Below, piece after piece: positions 8,372-15,801 of a stretch of DNA of 64,000 bases. Numbering within the stretch: position 1 is the stretch's first letter; every line of letters starts with the position of its first letter. The position numbers were made by a program, and so were the translations under genes. Source of the DNA: Micromonospora sp. NBC_01796. Its GTDB lineage: Bacteria > Actinomycetota > Actinomycetes > Mycobacteriales > Micromonosporaceae. Where the stretch lies: positions 3,348,001 through 3,412,000 of the forward strand of contig NZ_CP109078.1 of the NCBI RefSeq assembly GCF_035917455.1, read 5' to 3'. Under the pieces are notes generated by a model that saw only the letters and a program-made list of their open reading frames with translations, ran no database searches and had not been told where the DNA came from.

Positions 8372-8392
8372 TTGTGCACAAATATGTGCATA
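8372..8392 (+). promoter_or_regulatory. Tandem TGTGCA-type sites upstream of a DUF397 gene
   Basis: TTGTGCACAA (8372-8381) is a perfect 10-bp palindrome. A second TGTGCA begins at 8385, giving a 12-bp direct spacing (TGTGCACAAAT then TGTGCATAAAC). The stretch is AT-rich against a very GC-rich background and ends 24 bp before the DUF397 start. It is a possible operator. The rest of the gap 8166-8371 holds no supportable gene. Confidence 0.35.
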
Positions 8393-8415
8393 AACGTGGA
8401 CCAAAGGGGTATAAA

Positions 8416-8619
8416 ATGCAGATCGATCTCGCGCGCGCGGCGTGGCGTAAGAGCACCCGCTCGAACGACCAGGGCTGGTGTGTGGAGGTGGCCGACAACA
8501 TGGCCGACGTCGTGGGTGTCCGCGACTCCAAGGACGTCACCGGTCCGGTGCTGGCCTTCAGCCCGAACGACTGGTCCGCGTTCGTCGGCGCGGCACGATC
8601 CGGCGCCTTCGACGGCTGA
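8416..8619 (+). CDS. DUF397 domain protein (orphan copy)
   Basis: A 67-aa protein with the whole DUF397 pattern: ARAAWRKSTRSNDQGWCVEV, then VRDSKDVTGPVLAFSPNDWSAFV and a C-terminal GAFDG. DUF397 proteins usually pair with XRE-family regulators of the WhiJ type in Streptomyces development and are proposed to act as their antagonists. Here no XRE gene is next to it; the nearest is at 9758 with two further DUF397 genes. ATG 8416 is preceded by AAAGGGG. The open frame upstream to 8260 has no family similarity. Confidence 0.85.
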   Translation: MQIDLARAAWRKSTRSNDQGWCVEVADNMADVVGVRDSKDVTGPVLAFSPNDWSAFVGAARSGAFDG

Positions 8620-8647
8620 TTCAGACCAACCGCAACGTCTGGTTTCC

Positions 8648-8690
8648 GGGCGGCCCCGCCCATTCCGTGACTGGCCGGGGCCGCCCTTTT
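8648..8690 (+). terminator. Rho-independent terminator after DUF397
   Basis: GGGCGGCCCCG (8648-8658) pairs perfectly with CGGGGCCGCCC (8676-8686), followed directly by TTTT. This is one of the few intrinsic terminators in the window with a T tract. Confidence 0.8.
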
Positions 8691-8726
8691 GCGTCCGGCG
8701 CCGGTTGCCGCCGGCACCAGACAGAA

Positions 8727-8930
8727 TCAAGACCTCATCGGTACGGGATAAGCGGCTGCGCCGCCGTCGCGCACCTCGTACGCCCAGGCGAGTTGCGGGC
8801 AGCCGGTGGGCGTGCACTGCCAGCAGGTGCCCGGATTCCAGGTGTTGCCGCCGGGTTCGTGCTGCCGGATCGTCAGACCCGCCGCCATCTGAAGCGTCGC
8901 CACCGTGATCGGCTCAAGGTTGCGACTCAC
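8727..8930 (-). CDS. Small cysteine-containing protein of unknown function
   Basis: A 67-aa protein from a GTG start at 8930 that overlaps the stop of the upstream gene (GTGA), indicating translational coupling. A central NTWNPGTCWQCTPTGCPQLA holds three cysteines in C-x2-C-x4-C spacing, which could bind metal or form disulphides. No signal peptide is seen. I do not recognise the family. Its partner at 8927-9514 is also cysteine-rich, and both lie divergent from the XRE/DUF397 operon. Confidence 0.55.
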   Translation of the reverse strand: MSRNLEPITVATLQMAAGLTIRQHEPGGNTWNPGTCWQCTPTGCPQLAWAYEVRDGGAAAYPVPMRS

Positions 8931-9514
8931 CGGGCCCTCGCCCGAGTTCTCGCCTCGCGGATCAGGGCCTCCACCCGGGCGAGGAGTTCGACACACGGTG
9001 GGTGCCGCTCGGCGGACTGCCAGGAACACTCCGGCAGATGCCCGGTGACCCAGACCTCCTGGTCGTTGGAATGCGCCCGATCGATGTGCACCCTGAGGAC
9101 ATGCAGGTCCACGGTTTCGCCGGGATCGCGACCGGCGCAGTGTGACCATTCGCCGGGCAGGAGCCTGATCGGCGTACCCGGGGGTGGGTCGAAGGTGCCG
9201 ATCTCGACCCGCGCCCCACGGAGGAGGTGGCAGTCGCCGGGTGCGGCACACCGGTCACACATCCGGTTGTCGCGGTGCGCGTCGATGATGCGGTGCGATC
9301 GGCCTATGAGCACGGGCCAGAGATGCCGCGAGAAGATGATCATATGCGCCGCCTCGGCCAGCCGGGTCCCCGGTTGATCCCGCGACGACGGCTCGACGGG
9401 TCGGGCGCCGGACTCGTTCTCGTCGTGACGGTCGGACTGGTTGTCGGGCGGGGACGGCTGCTGTTGCGGGTCCGGATCCTCGGGATCGGACTGGCCGGCC
9501 AGGGCTGTGCGCAT
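8927..9514 (-). CDS. Cysteine-rich hypothetical protein
   Basis: A 195-aa protein with an acidic, Pro/Gln-rich N-terminal third and a C-terminal domain with cysteine pairs: MCDRCAAPGDC, GEWSHCAGRD and LPECSWQSAERHPPC. The C-terminus is a basic helix (ALIREARTRARAR). I do not recognise the family. ATG 9514 (MRTALAGQSD) is chosen because GGAGGCGAG precedes it; an upstream ATG at 9550 in the same frame lacks a ribosome site. It forms an operon with the 67-aa cysteine protein. A metal-binding role is possible but unproven. Confidence 0.55.
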   Translation of the reverse strand: MRTALAGQSDPEDPDPQQQPSPPDNQSDRHDENESGARPVEPSSRDQPGTRLAEAAHMIIFSRHLWPVLIGRSHRIIDAHRDNRMCDRCAAPGDCHLLRGARVEIGTFDPPPGTPIRLLPGEWSHCAGRDPGETVDLHVLRVHIDRAHSNDQEVWVTGHLPECSWQSAERHPPCVELLARVEALIREARTRARAR

Positions 9515-9622
9515 CTCGCCTCCAGACCCGCCCGCCCTGTCATCGGGCATGGCGAATCGCGCCCGGTTCGGGCGTGTTTCGGTTGATTATCGGGACAACC
9601 TGAGTCTTCCTCGATCCGTTTC

Positions 9623-9640
9623 GGTGACGCAATGGTCACC
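9623..9640. promoter_or_regulatory. Inverted repeat upstream of the XRE regulator
   Basis: GGTGAC and GTCACC flank a 6-bp spacer in the divergent region between the cysteine-rich protein and the XRE gene. It is a possible autoregulatory operator. Confidence 0.35.
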
Positions 9641-9757
9641 ACGGGATGTGGTAGAGATAGGTACGAATAGCCGAGGCCCGACATCGGGCGAGTGCGCATC
9701 GTCTTTGCCGACAGCACGACCGGACGAGTGGACGGTGCACAGGCCGGGGGGAGCACC

Positions 9758-10630
9758 ATGCCGGAGTCCGTTGTCGGGTCGACCGTCCCACGTCGACAGC
9801 TCGGCCGGGAACTGCGTCGACTACGCGAACACGAGGCACGCATCCCGCAGGTGGATGCCGCCCGCGCGCTGGAGTGGTCGGTCACCAAGCTGTGGCGCCT
9901 CGAAGGCGGCGAACTGGCCGTACGCGCGCTCGACGTGAAGGCCATGTGCGAGCTGTACGGCGCCGACGAGCAGACCACCACCGCCCTCACCGCCATCGCC
10001 CCGCACACCAAGTCCAAGGGCTGGTGGCACGACTATTCCGAGATCCCGCCCTGGTTCGAGCTGTTCATCGGTCTCGAAGAGGCCGCGAGCAAGCTTCGCG
10101 AGTACCACACCGATCTCGTGTCCGGCGTCCTGCAAACCAGGGAGTACGCCACGGCGGTGTTCACGAGAAGCGTGCTGAAGCTGTCTTCCGAGGAGATCGA
10201 GCGGCGTGTTGCTGTGCGGATGAGCAGGGCTCGTCTGCTGACCCGACTCGACCCGCAAGCACCGGTCTTCGACGTGATGCTCGACGAAGCCGTCATTCGT
10301 CGGCCGGTCGGGAGCGGGGCGGTGATGGCGGGTCAGTTGCGCCGGCTGGCCGAGGCAAGTGAGCTGCCCAACGTATCCATCCGTTTGCTGCCGTTCAGCG
10401 CTGGTATACACGGTGCCACGATGGTTGGCGGATTCACCATCATGGACTTTCCGAAGCGCCACGAACCCACGACAATCTACGTGGAGGGCCTGACCGGCGC
10501 CCTCTACCTGGACAAGCCAGCCGAGGCCGCGCGGTACACCCTCGCCTTCGAGGACCTCACTGCGTCGGCGCTGGACGAGGCCGCATCGCGCGACGTGTTC
10601 GTGCGCACGGCGAGGGAGTATGAGTCGTGA
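9758..10630 (+). CDS. XRE-family regulator with DUF5753 domain (WhiJ-like)
   Basis: A 290-aa regulator. A helix-turn-helix of the XRE class occupies about residues 12-70 (RQLGRELRRLREHEARIPQV, then EWSVTKLWRLEGGE). The C-terminal ~190 residues match the DUF5753 pattern (YHTDLVSGVLQTREYATAVF, MLDEAVIRRPVG, VSIRLLPFSAGIH). Such proteins repress developmental or secondary-metabolism genes in streptomycetes together with DUF397 partners. ATG 9758 follows GGGGGGAG; the frame extends to 9692 but those residues are not family-like. The stop overlaps the start of the DUF397 gene. Confidence 0.9.
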   Translation: MPESVVGSTVPRRQLGRELRRLREHEARIPQVDAARALEWSVTKLWRLEGGELAVRALDVKAMCELYGADEQTTTALTAIAPHTKSKGWWHDYSEIPPWFELFIGLEEAASKLREYHTDLVSGVLQTREYATAVFTRSVLKLSSEEIERRVAVRMSRARLLTRLDPQAPVFDVMLDEAVIRRPVGSGAVMAGQLRRLAEASELPNVSIRLLPFSAGIHGATMVGGFTIMDFPKRHEPTTIYVEGLTGALYLDKPAEAARYTLAFEDLTASALDEAASRDVFVRTAREYES

Positions 10631-10827
10631 GCAATCTTTCAGGTGCCCGTTGGCGCAAGAGCAGTCGTTCAAACGACCAAGGTCAGTGTGTTGAGGTGGC
10701 GGACAACCTGGTGGGGGTTGTCGGGGTTCGTGACTCGAAGGACGTGGCTGGGCCGGTGCTGGTGGTGGAGCCGGCTGGTTGGGTGGCGTTCGTTGCCGGT
10801 ACGAAGTCCGGTGCGTTCAAGCGCTGA
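10627..10827 (+). CDS. DUF397 protein paired with the XRE regulator
   Basis: A 66-aa protein with the DUF397 signature (GARWRKSSRSNDQGQCVEVA, VVGVRDSKDVAGPVLVV, GWVAFVAGTKSGAFKR). The GTG start overlaps the regulator stop (GTGA), so the pair is co-translated. This is the typical regulator/antagonist arrangement. It is most similar to the next DUF397 gene, from which it differs at few positions, indicating a recent duplication. Confidence 0.9.
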   Translation: MSNLSGARWRKSSRSNDQGQCVEVADNLVGVVGVRDSKDVAGPVLVVEPAGWVAFVAGTKSGAFKR

Positions 10828-10839
10828 GGGTGGAAGTTC

Positions 10840-10904
10840 ATGATCCACGCGCGCTGAGCTGTTCTGCGGGTGGTCGTGAGAACAGCTCAGAGCGCAATGA
10901 TCAT
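10840..10904. repeat. DUF397-associated hairpin, copy 1
   Basis: CTGAGCTGTTCT pairs perfectly with AGAACAGCTCAG around a 13-nt loop, with further pairing of flanking GCGC and of ATGATC/GATCAT (10840-10845, 10899-10904). A near-identical element follows the next DUF397 gene. It could act as a terminator, operator or part of a duplicated cassette. Confidence 0.75.
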
Positions 10905-10967
10905 CGTTTGACTGCCGTATGCCGCGCCAACTGACATGTGCTTCGATGTCTCGGCAGGGAGTGAGTC

Positions 10968-11168
10968 GTGATCAATCTTTTGGATGCCCGTTGGCGCAAG
11001 AGCAGCCGCTCGAACAGCCAGGGCGATTGTGTTGAGGTGGCGGACAACCTCGTGGGCGTAGTGCGTGTGCGTGACTCAAAGGATGCGGCTGGACCGGTGC
11101 TGGTGGTAGGGCCAGCGGGTTGGGCGGCGTTCGTTGCCGGTGCGAAGTCCGGTGCCTTCCGGCGCTGA
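10968..11168 (+). CDS. DUF397 protein, tandem duplicate
   Basis: A 66-aa DUF397 protein (DARWRKSSRSNSQGDCVEVA, VVRVRDSKDAAGPVLVVGPA, GAKSGAFRR). GTG 10968 is preceded by CAGGGAG. The coding sequence and the hairpin after it both duplicate the preceding unit. No further XRE gene follows, so this copy either shares the 9758 regulator or acts elsewhere. Confidence 0.88.
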   Translation: MINLLDARWRKSSRSNSQGDCVEVADNLVGVVRVRDSKDAAGPVLVVGPAGWAAFVAGAKSGAFRR

Positions 11169-11180
11169 GGGTGGGTGACG

Positions 11181-11245
11181 ATGATCCACGCGCGCTGAGC
11201 TGTTCTGCGGGTGGTCATGAGAACAGCTCAGAGCGCAGTGATCAT
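11181..11245. repeat. DUF397-associated hairpin, copy 2
   Basis: It has the same 12-bp stem CTGAGCTGTTCT/AGAACAGCTCAG and the same outer ATGATC/GATCAT arms as copy 1, with only scattered substitutions. The remaining gap up to bluB (11246-11355) shows nothing supportable. Confidence 0.75.
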
Positions 11246-11355
11246 GCTTCGCAAGCCGGCACTTCCGCTTGACGGGTCAGTGGTTGGTGAGGCGCTGGTA
11301 GGGGATGTGTCCGGCCACTCGCTGGCGAGTCTGAGTAGGCGAGCCCGATCCAGAA

Positions 11356-11988
11356 TCAGACGGAGGGACGCCAGCGGTCCTGGTGGATCGCCGCCGACAG
11401 GGGACGGCGTTGACGCCAGCCGTGTCGTTCCAGGTCGGGGGTCTGCTCGAAGTGGGTCACCGGGCCGAGGCAGAGCCAGGCGACCGGGCGGATGGTGGCG
11501 GGGATGCCGAGCAGTTCCCGCAGGAACGGCTCCCGGTAGAACGACACCCAGCCGACCCCGAGCCGCTCGGCGCTGGCGGCCAGCCACAGGTTCTGGATCG
11601 CCAGGCAGACCGAGTAGAGGCCGGCGTCGGCGATCGCGTGCCGACCGAGCACGGCTGGTCCACCCCGCTCCGGGTCGTACGTGACGACGATCGACAGGGT
11701 CGACTCGCGTACGCCGTCGATTTTGATCCGGGCGAAGCGTTCGGCGGCTTCGCCGTCCAGAGTGGACGCGAAGGTGTCCCGCTCCCGCTCCACGTGCCGG
11801 TGGAACTCCTGCCGCAGGTCCGGATCCCGGACCAGGACGAAGTCCCAGGGCTGGGACAGCCCCACACTCGGCGCGGCGTGCGCCGCCGTCAGGACGCGGT
11901 GCAGCACCTCGTCCGGGATCGGGGCACCGGTGAACTGGGCGCGTACGTCCCGGCGACGGTGGATGACGTCGTAGAGATCGGTGTCCAA
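11356..11988 (-). CDS. bluB: 5,6-dimethylbenzimidazole synthase (BluB), nitroreductase fold
   Basis: BluB uses FMNH2 and oxygen to fragment the flavin into 5,6-dimethylbenzimidazole, the lower ligand of vitamin B12. The protein starts LYDVIHRRRDVRAQF and continues AAHAAPSVGLSQPWDFVLVR, both characteristic of BluB within the nitroreductase superfamily; the C-terminal half contains AIQNLWLAASAERLGVGWVSFY and PVAWLCLGP. I favour TTG 11988 (210 aa) with GGGAG six bases upstream; a GTG at 12018 in frame would begin inside the leader. A cobalamin riboswitch precedes it, which supports the assignment. Confidence 0.88.
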   Translation of the reverse strand: MDTDLYDVIHRRRDVRAQFTGAPIPDEVLHRVLTAAHAAPSVGLSQPWDFVLVRDPDLRQEFHRHVERERDTFASTLDGEAAERFARIKIDGVRESTLSIVVTYDPERGGPAVLGRHAIADAGLYSVCLAIQNLWLAASAERLGVGWVSFYREPFLRELLGIPATIRPVAWLCLGPVTHFEQTPDLERHGWRQRRPLSAAIHQDRWRPSV

Positions 11989-12035
11989 GGCAGGCTCCCG
12001 CTGCGCTCGCGCCCCCACAGAGGGGCTGGTGACAG

Positions 12036-12225
12036 CGAGGCCGGTCTTCGGACTTCCGGATCTGCGCTGGTCACCCGCCTTCCCAGCCCTGTTCGGGCCA
12101 GTGGCTGCGTCTCGTACGCGTGGGTGGCAGCTCCCCGGTCACCGCGGCGGGCCCGTGCCGGAATCACACCGGCTTCCCGATTCTCCCCGCTCGCGCGGGG
12201 CACCTCGCAACAGTTCGTGCCGGTC
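12036..12225 (-). promoter_or_regulatory. Cobalamin riboswitch upstream of bluB
   Basis: Read on the minus strand, the leader holds GGTGCCCCGCGCGAGCGGGG, then AGAATCGGGAAGCCGGTG with TGATTCCGGC, then CGGGCCCGCCGCGGTGA, and later GTCCGAAGACCGGC. Order and spacing match the conserved core of cobalamin aptamers. Downstream, CCCC/GGGG and GCGC/GCGC pairings lie close to the ribosome site, so B12 probably represses bluB translation. Boundaries are approximate. Confidence 0.88.
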
Positions 12226-12362
12226 CGAACCCTAGCGGGACCGGCTCCCGGATCCGAGTGCGGCGGGTTCGATCGTCACTCGGGTCACGTTCTCGTCGCC
12301 TTCCGCGAATGTTCGCGTTAATGGTCGGTCACCCCCCGTACGGTGGAGGTTCGGGAGGTGTG

Positions 12363-12875
12363 ATGGCGACGGTAGCGGTGACCCGGCTGGTGCAGGCGTC
12401 CGCCGAGGAGTTGTGGCGGGTCTTCACCGACCTGCCCGGCCGATCCGACTGGCTCTCCACGATCAGCGGGATCGAGGTGCTCACCCCCGGTCCGACGCGG
12501 GTCGGCACGGTCTGGCGGGAGAGTCATCACCTGCCGGACGGCACCGAGTTGCTGGAGGAGTTCCGGGTGGAGGAGTTCAGCCCACCGCACCGGCTCACCG
12601 TCAGCTCGTCCGGCGTAGGCGTCGACTACCGGACCGCGTACACGTTCACCCCGGTCCAGGGGCGACGTCGGCGGCGGCGCAGTGGCTGGACCGCGGTCAG
12701 CGTGGTGCAGGAGGGCGCGGTCACGGCACCGTACGCCCGGCTCCTCGCGCTGGTGTTCGGCGGACTCGCGGCCCGTACCGTCGAGGGTGCGCTGCGACGT
12801 GACCTTGCCGACCTGGCCGCCGTGGTCACCTCGACCAATCATGATCATCGCGGTGATCCGGCCGCTGCCGCCTGA
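12363..12875 (+). CDS. SRPBCC (START-like) domain protein
   Basis: A 170-aa protein. The N-terminus (VTRLVQASAEELWRVFTDLPGRSDWLS) is the classic first strand and helices of the SRPBCC ligand-binding fold, followed by LTPGPTRVGTVWRESHH and EEFSPPHRLTVSSSG. Such proteins bind hydrophobic ligands or act as polyketide cyclase-like proteins; the ligand here is unknown. ATG 12363 is preceded by GGGAGGTG. The C-terminal tail (after about residue 155) is low-complexity. It is followed 54 bp later by a membrane-anchored propeller protein. Confidence 0.8.
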   Translation: MATVAVTRLVQASAEELWRVFTDLPGRSDWLSTISGIEVLTPGPTRVGTVWRESHHLPDGTELLEEFRVEEFSPPHRLTVSSSGVGVDYRTAYTFTPVQGRRRRRRSGWTAVSVVQEGAVTAPYARLLALVFGGLAARTVEGALRRDLADLAAVVTSTNHDHRGDPAAAA

Positions 12876-12929
12876 CCTGCCAGCCGCACGTCGGGGCTGT
12901 CTCGGTAGGGTGCCCAGCGGAGGTACTGG

Positions 12930-14189
12930 ATGCGATCGCGGGGCCGCGTGTGGGGCCGGCGCCGGCCGGCTGTGGTCGCGCTGGTGGCGGTGCTGGTCGT
13001 CGCGGCGGCAGCCGTGGTCACCTTCCGCGTGCTCGCCCCCGCCGAGGTGCTCACCCCTGCCCGCGCCGACTATCCGGCCCCGGTGCGGGCGGCGACCGGG
13101 GTGGTCGGCACGCTCGCGTCCGCCCCGCTGATCGTGGACGGCCGGTTGCGGGTCTACGCCACCGCCCGCCAGATCCGGGCCGACGAACCGGTCGACGCCC
13201 GGACCCGGCGCACGCCGTACTGGTCCTACCGGCGCTGGCCGGCCGAGCTGATCGGCATCGTGGCCAGCGGGACCACCGTGGTCAGCCGTTGGTCGGACGG
13301 CGACCTGGTCGCGCTGGACGCCCGGACCGGCCGGATCCGGTGGCGGGCCGACGGGCCACCACCAGGACACGGGTACGACGGCCGCCGCACCGGGGCGAGC
13401 ACCGTCTACACCCCCGCCGGACTGATCCCGGCCACCGGCAGCGGGGGGCGCGCCGTACTGGTGGTGATCGGCGGGTCCGGGCTGCGCGGTCTGGACCTGT
13501 CCGACGGGCACGAGTTGTGGCGGATCGACATCGACGGCTCCTGCCGGGCCGGGGCGCTCACCACCACCGCCGGTCAGCTCGTCACCGTCGACGCCTGCGC
13601 GTCCCCTCAGGTGGCGGAGTTCCACGACGTGGAGACCGGCCGCATGGTGAACCGGTGGCGGCCGGAGGACGCCGGGCCGGAGTTGGCGGTGGTGCCGGTG
13701 GGCTGCGGCAACGGCGGCTCGAACTGTCCGGCGCTGCGGACCACCAGCGCCGGCAACAGCCGAGGTTGGCTGGTGGACCGGGGCGAACCGACCCCGATGC
13801 CGCTGCTCGACCCGACCGAGGCGGTGCTCGAAGGAGACGTGGCGCTCACCCCGAGCGGGAACGAACTGGTGGCCCGTTCGGTCCGGGAAGGGACCGAGTT
13901 GTGGCGGCGTACGGGGCCGGGGCCGATGCGGATCGTCGCCGTACAGCCGGGTTTGGTGCACCTGCTCACCGACGGGCACGAGTTGATCACCCTGAACTCG
14001 ACCACCGGGGCGCAGCGGTCGAGCTTCCCGCTCGTCGCCGGTGACGAGGTGGTGCCCTGGCGCCCCGGTTTCGCGTACGCGGCGGACGGTTTTGTCGCGG
14101 TGGAGCGGTTGGCGCAGGCGGCGCCCCCGGACGCGGCCGACGCGCAGTTCTACGCCGCCCCGCAGCCGGTGATCCTGGCCGCCAGCTGA
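12930..14189 (+). CDS. Membrane-anchored PQQ-like beta-propeller protein
   Basis: A 419-aa protein with one N-terminal helix (AVVALVAVLVVAAAAVVTF, residues 14-32) and an exported beta-propeller. Propeller blades are recognisable from repeated D-x-x-x-G-x-x-x-W motifs such as LVALDARTGRIRWRAD, LRGLDLSDGHELWRID and LVARSVREGTELWRRT. It lacks a c-haem site and the usual PQQ ligands cannot be judged, so an enzymatic role is not claimed; many such proteins are structural or assembly factors. ATG 12930 follows GGAGG. Two other propeller proteins are encoded at 20779 and 32241. Confidence 0.8.
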   Translation: MRSRGRVWGRRRPAVVALVAVLVVAAAAVVTFRVLAPAEVLTPARADYPAPVRAATGVVGTLASAPLIVDGRLRVYATARQIRADEPVDARTRRTPYWSYRRWPAELIGIVASGTTVVSRWSDGDLVALDARTGRIRWRADGPPPGHGYDGRRTGASTVYTPAGLIPATGSGGRAVLVVIGGSGLRGLDLSDGHELWRIDIDGSCRAGALTTTAGQLVTVDACASPQVAEFHDVETGRMVNRWRPEDAGPELAVVPVGCGNGGSNCPALRTTSAGNSRGWLVDRGEPTPMPLLDPTEAVLEGDVALTPSGNELVARSVREGTELWRRTGPGPMRIVAVQPGLVHLLTDGHELITLNSTTGAQRSSFPLVAGDEVVPWRPGFAYAADGFVAVERLAQAAPPDAADAQFYAAPQPVILAAS

Positions 14190-14225
14190 CTCGGCGCCGG
14201 CGGCCAGGGGTCTTCCCGGTCGTGC

Positions 14226-15221
14226 CTAGGCCGACATGTCGTACCGGTGGCGCCGGGAACGGCGGCGGATCAGGAGCACCAGTACGGCGATCAGGATCAG
14301 GCCCACCAGTGACGCGGCGGCCAGGACCCACGGCGAGTCGAAGCGGCTCAGGGGCGAACTGGGCTTGCCGACCCTGCCCGGGTCGGGGAAGGTGATCCTC
14401 GCGGAAAGGCTCTCCTTGACCTGGCCGCTTTCCAGGTTGACGTCGATCTGCCAGGGTCCGTTGGGTATCTCGGCGGGGAGAGTCGCGAGCACCGTTCCGG
14501 ACTCACCGGGTGCAAGCGTGGTGCCCTCGACCACGTCGAACGGGCCGGCTTGCATGCCGGCCGGACCGTCGGAGAGGGTGACCGAGCCGGTCAGGTCCAG
14601 GGCCCGCTCGCCCGTGTTCTTGACGGCGATGCGTACCGAGGGGACGCCGAGGGTGTCCCGGGCCGGGACCAGGTCGCCGATCTCGAAACTGGAGGGCGGC
14701 TCGCCGCCGATCCCGATGTCGAGGTAGGTCCGGACACCGACTCTGTGGATCTTGTTGACGTTCGCGTCGGGGTTGGCCTCCGAGGCGATCGAGGCCCAGA
14801 TCACCGCGTACCGTTCGCCCTTCGGTGCCGCCGGTGGCACGGTGATGGTGGCCCGGAACCGGGCCTCGTCGCCGGGCTCCAGCTCCACCTTCTTGCGGTC
14901 GAGCGAGATCCACGACGACAGCTCGTTCGGGGTGCGCCCCTCACCGAACTGGAACCGGGCGTCCGCCACGGTCGCGGCGGCCGGGTACAGCTCGATCTCC
15001 TGCCGTTTGTCGGTCTTGTTCGCCACCAGCATCTGCCGCTTGACGACCGTGCCGGGTGGCAGGTGGTCGACGATGTAGCGCCGGGCGCGAGGGTCCTCGC
15101 GGCGGTCGGCCGGTCCCTCGAGCAACTGGATGCCGATGCTCCCCAGGTCGGGGTCCGGCTCGGCCGCGCTGGCCCGGGCGGGAAGGCCCAGGCCAGCGAG
15201 GCACAGCAGCGCCAGGGACAC
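14226..15221 (-). CDS. DUF916-like (WxL-associated) secreted protein with C-terminal membrane anchor
   Basis: A 331-aa protein with a signal peptide (LALLCLAGLGLPARASAAEP), two Ig-like beta domains (LPPGTVVKRQMLVANKTDKR; RIAVKNTGERALDLTGSVTL) and a C-terminal helix (WVLAAASLVGLILIAVLVLL) followed by RRRSRRHR. In Firmicutes, DUF916/DUF3324 proteins bind peptidoglycan and partner WxL surface proteins. Here the gene follows, by 25 bp, a small secreted protein with a WxL-like end. It is probably the membrane-held partner of that protein. Start GTG 15221 is inferred from the signal peptide; the ribosome site is weak. Confidence 0.72.
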   Translation of the reverse strand: MSLALLCLAGLGLPARASAAEPDPDLGSIGIQLLEGPADRREDPRARRYIVDHLPPGTVVKRQMLVANKTDKRQEIELYPAAATVADARFQFGEGRTPNELSSWISLDRKKVELEPGDEARFRATITVPPAAPKGERYAVIWASIASEANPDANVNKIHRVGVRTYLDIGIGGEPPSSFEIGDLVPARDTLGVPSVRIAVKNTGERALDLTGSVTLSDGPAGMQAGPFDVVEGTTLAPGESGTVLATLPAEIPNGPWQIDVNLESGQVKESLSARITFPDPGRVGKPSSPLSRFDSPWVLAAASLVGLILIAVLVLLIRRRSRRHRYDMSA

Positions 15222-15246
15222 GTGACGTGCCGACCGGCTCCGGCGG

Positions 15247-15801
15247 CTACGCCACCGAATGCGTCACCGTCCCGGTGTAGGTGCCGGCCTGGCTGTCCAG
15301 CGGTGCGTGGACGATCAGGCTCGGGTTCCAGGTGGCGGAGTTGTTTCCGGTGCCGCCGGTGTGGGTGAAGGCGATCACCGGCACGACGTTGTCGAGCACC
15401 TCGGCGTCGCCCGCGGCGGTCTGCCCCTCCTCGAAGGTGCCGTCACCCGTGGTCGCGGTGGACTCACCCGACCAGTACTCGACCTCGCTGGCGAGGATCG
15501 TCTCCGACGGGGTGGCTGCACCGGTGGTGAAGTCGGTCGAGATCACGCTGGCCACCCAGGAGCCGTCGTCCGAGGCGCGGGAGTCGGTGACGGTGACCGG
15601 GCCGATGGTGCCGGTGATGTCGGTGCCGGGCGGGCCGCCGCCGATGTCGGCGGTGGCGGGCGCCAGGATGTCGAGAGTGCCGGCTTCGATGTCGAAGCTG
15701 ACGACGGTGGTGTCGGTGGGTGCCGCCGCAGCGGGCGCTGCGGCGAACCCTACGGCCGCTACGGCGGCGGTGCCGACGAGAAGAATTTTGCCAATGCGCA
15801 C
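15247..15801 (-). CDS. Secreted WxL-like domain surface protein
   Basis: A 184-aa protein with a clear signal peptide (ILLVGTAAVAAVGFAAAPAA, cleavage about residue 27). The mature part is Thr/Ser/Gly-rich beta structure: TVVSFDIEAGTLDILAP, ITGTIGPVTVTDSRASDDG, then GTYTGTVTHSVA at the C-terminus. This matches the WxL domain layout, in which a final strand A-G-x-Y-x-G-x-V/I-x-x-S-V/L ends the protein, though the WxL tripeptide itself is not obvious. It has no membrane anchor, so it is likely released or held by its downstream DUF916-like partner. GTG 15801. Confidence 0.68.
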   Translation of the reverse strand: MRIGKILLVGTAAVAAVGFAAAPAAAAPTDTTVVSFDIEAGTLDILAPATADIGGGPPGTDITGTIGPVTVTDSRASDDGSWVASVISTDFTTGAATPSETILASEVEYWSGESTATTGDGTFEEGQTAAGDAEVLDNVVPVIAFTHTGGTGNNSATWNPSLIVHAPLDSQAGTYTGTVTHSVA

